Made by a program: the position numbers and the translations under genes. The notes below the pieces were generated by a model. The model was not told where the DNA came from. It worked only from the letters and a program-made list of their open reading frames with translations, and searched no databases. A stretch of DNA of 64,000 bases from Jannaschia seohaensis (GTDB lineage Bacteria; Pseudomonadota; Alphaproteobacteria; Rhodobacterales; Rhodobacteraceae): the NCBI RefSeq assembly GCF_900116765.1, contig NZ_UETC01000003.1, forward strand, positions 410,793 to 474,792. Reading direction: 5' to 3'. Shown here one piece after another: positions 63,914-64,000 of this stretch; the stretch's first letter is position 1, and each line of letters opens with the position of its first letter.

Positions 63914-64000
63914 ATGGCGAGAACGTTGTCGATGGATGTGCGGCGTCGCTTCGCGCGTCTGATCGGGGAGGGGATGAGCGGGAGGGCTGCGGCGGCGCGT
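63914..64000 (+). mobile_element. IS630-type transposase, N-terminal part only
   Basis: The first 29 codons, MARTLSMDVRRRFARLIG then EGMSGRAAAAR, match the helix-turn-helix start of IS630-family transposases (normally followed by a FGVS-type turn). The reading frame is open to the window edge, so neither length nor integrity can be judged. It marks an insertion sequence at the right border of the export operon. Confidence 0.65.

Overview
The window is high-GC DNA from an alphaproteobacterium. I infer a Rhodobacterales (Roseobacter/Paracoccaceae) relative from the gene families present: decayed agl-type alpha-glucoside uptake, two solute-binding-protein transport systems, FNR boxes of the TTGAC-N4-GTCAA kind, and catabolic operons with 4-nt gene overlaps. 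This placement rests on recognition only; no rRNA, tRNA or marker gene lies in the window.

Region 1 (1-10,863) is a gene graveyard. An alpha-glucoside operon (aglE-aglF-aglG-aglA, minus strand) with a LysR-type regulator beside it, an Abhydrolase_9 protein, an RTX protein tail and an MFS transporter are all present as frameshifted, partly deleted remnants. Two open genes stand among them: a secreted alpha/beta hydrolase (4214-5263) and a PAS/GAF multi-sensor protein with no output domain (6848-9559).

Region 2 (11,183-22,795) is a compact stress/dormancy-type island. It holds an alpha/beta hydrolase, a phosphoribosyltransferase, a kinase-like protein, a DUF2267 protein, a PRPP synthetase, a CBS-pair protein, a small glycine-zipper lipoprotein, a ribosome-hibernation factor, an Hsp20, an orphan GroEL paralogue with a helix-hairpin-helix partner, a host-attachment-family protein and two Crp/Fnr regulators. 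Nearly every transcription unit is preceded by an FNR-type box. In three units the box centre lies 67.5-68.5 bp before the start codon, which places the start point 41.5 bp downstream and leaves a 26-27 nt leader. One encoded regulator carries an FNR-like cysteine cluster. The gene content parallels the mycobacterial DosR dormancy regulon, so the island looks like a self-contained low-oxygen quiescence programme. A decayed BON-domain gene closes it.

Region 3 (23,281-58,827) is a large catabolic island. It has GntR and IclR regulators, an MFS and an EamA transporter, a nitrate/taurine-type ABC importer, a tripartite tricarboxylate transporter, an NDP-forming acyl-CoA synthetase, an isochorismatase-fold amidohydrolase, a family III CoA transferase, an Asp/Glu-racemase-family enzyme, an SDR, a CMD protein, a GMC oxidoreductase, an amidase, a ThDP enzyme, an HpaI-type aldolase, a DUF1445 protein, a class IV aminotransferase and hydantoinase A/B. 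A CoA-thioester module follows: acyl-CoA dehydrogenase, 3-hydroxyacyl-CoA dehydrogenase, aldehyde dehydrogenase, thiolase and two crotonase-family proteins. I read it as uptake and hydrolysis of an unidentified amide or cyclic-amide compound whose carbon skeleton is finished by beta-oxidation-like steps. The substrate cannot be named from sequence.

Region 4 (59,267-63,581) is a three-gene MacB/DevBCA-like export system (ATPase, double FtsX-domain permease, membrane-fusion protein). At the right edge the first codons of an IS630-type transposase run off the window.
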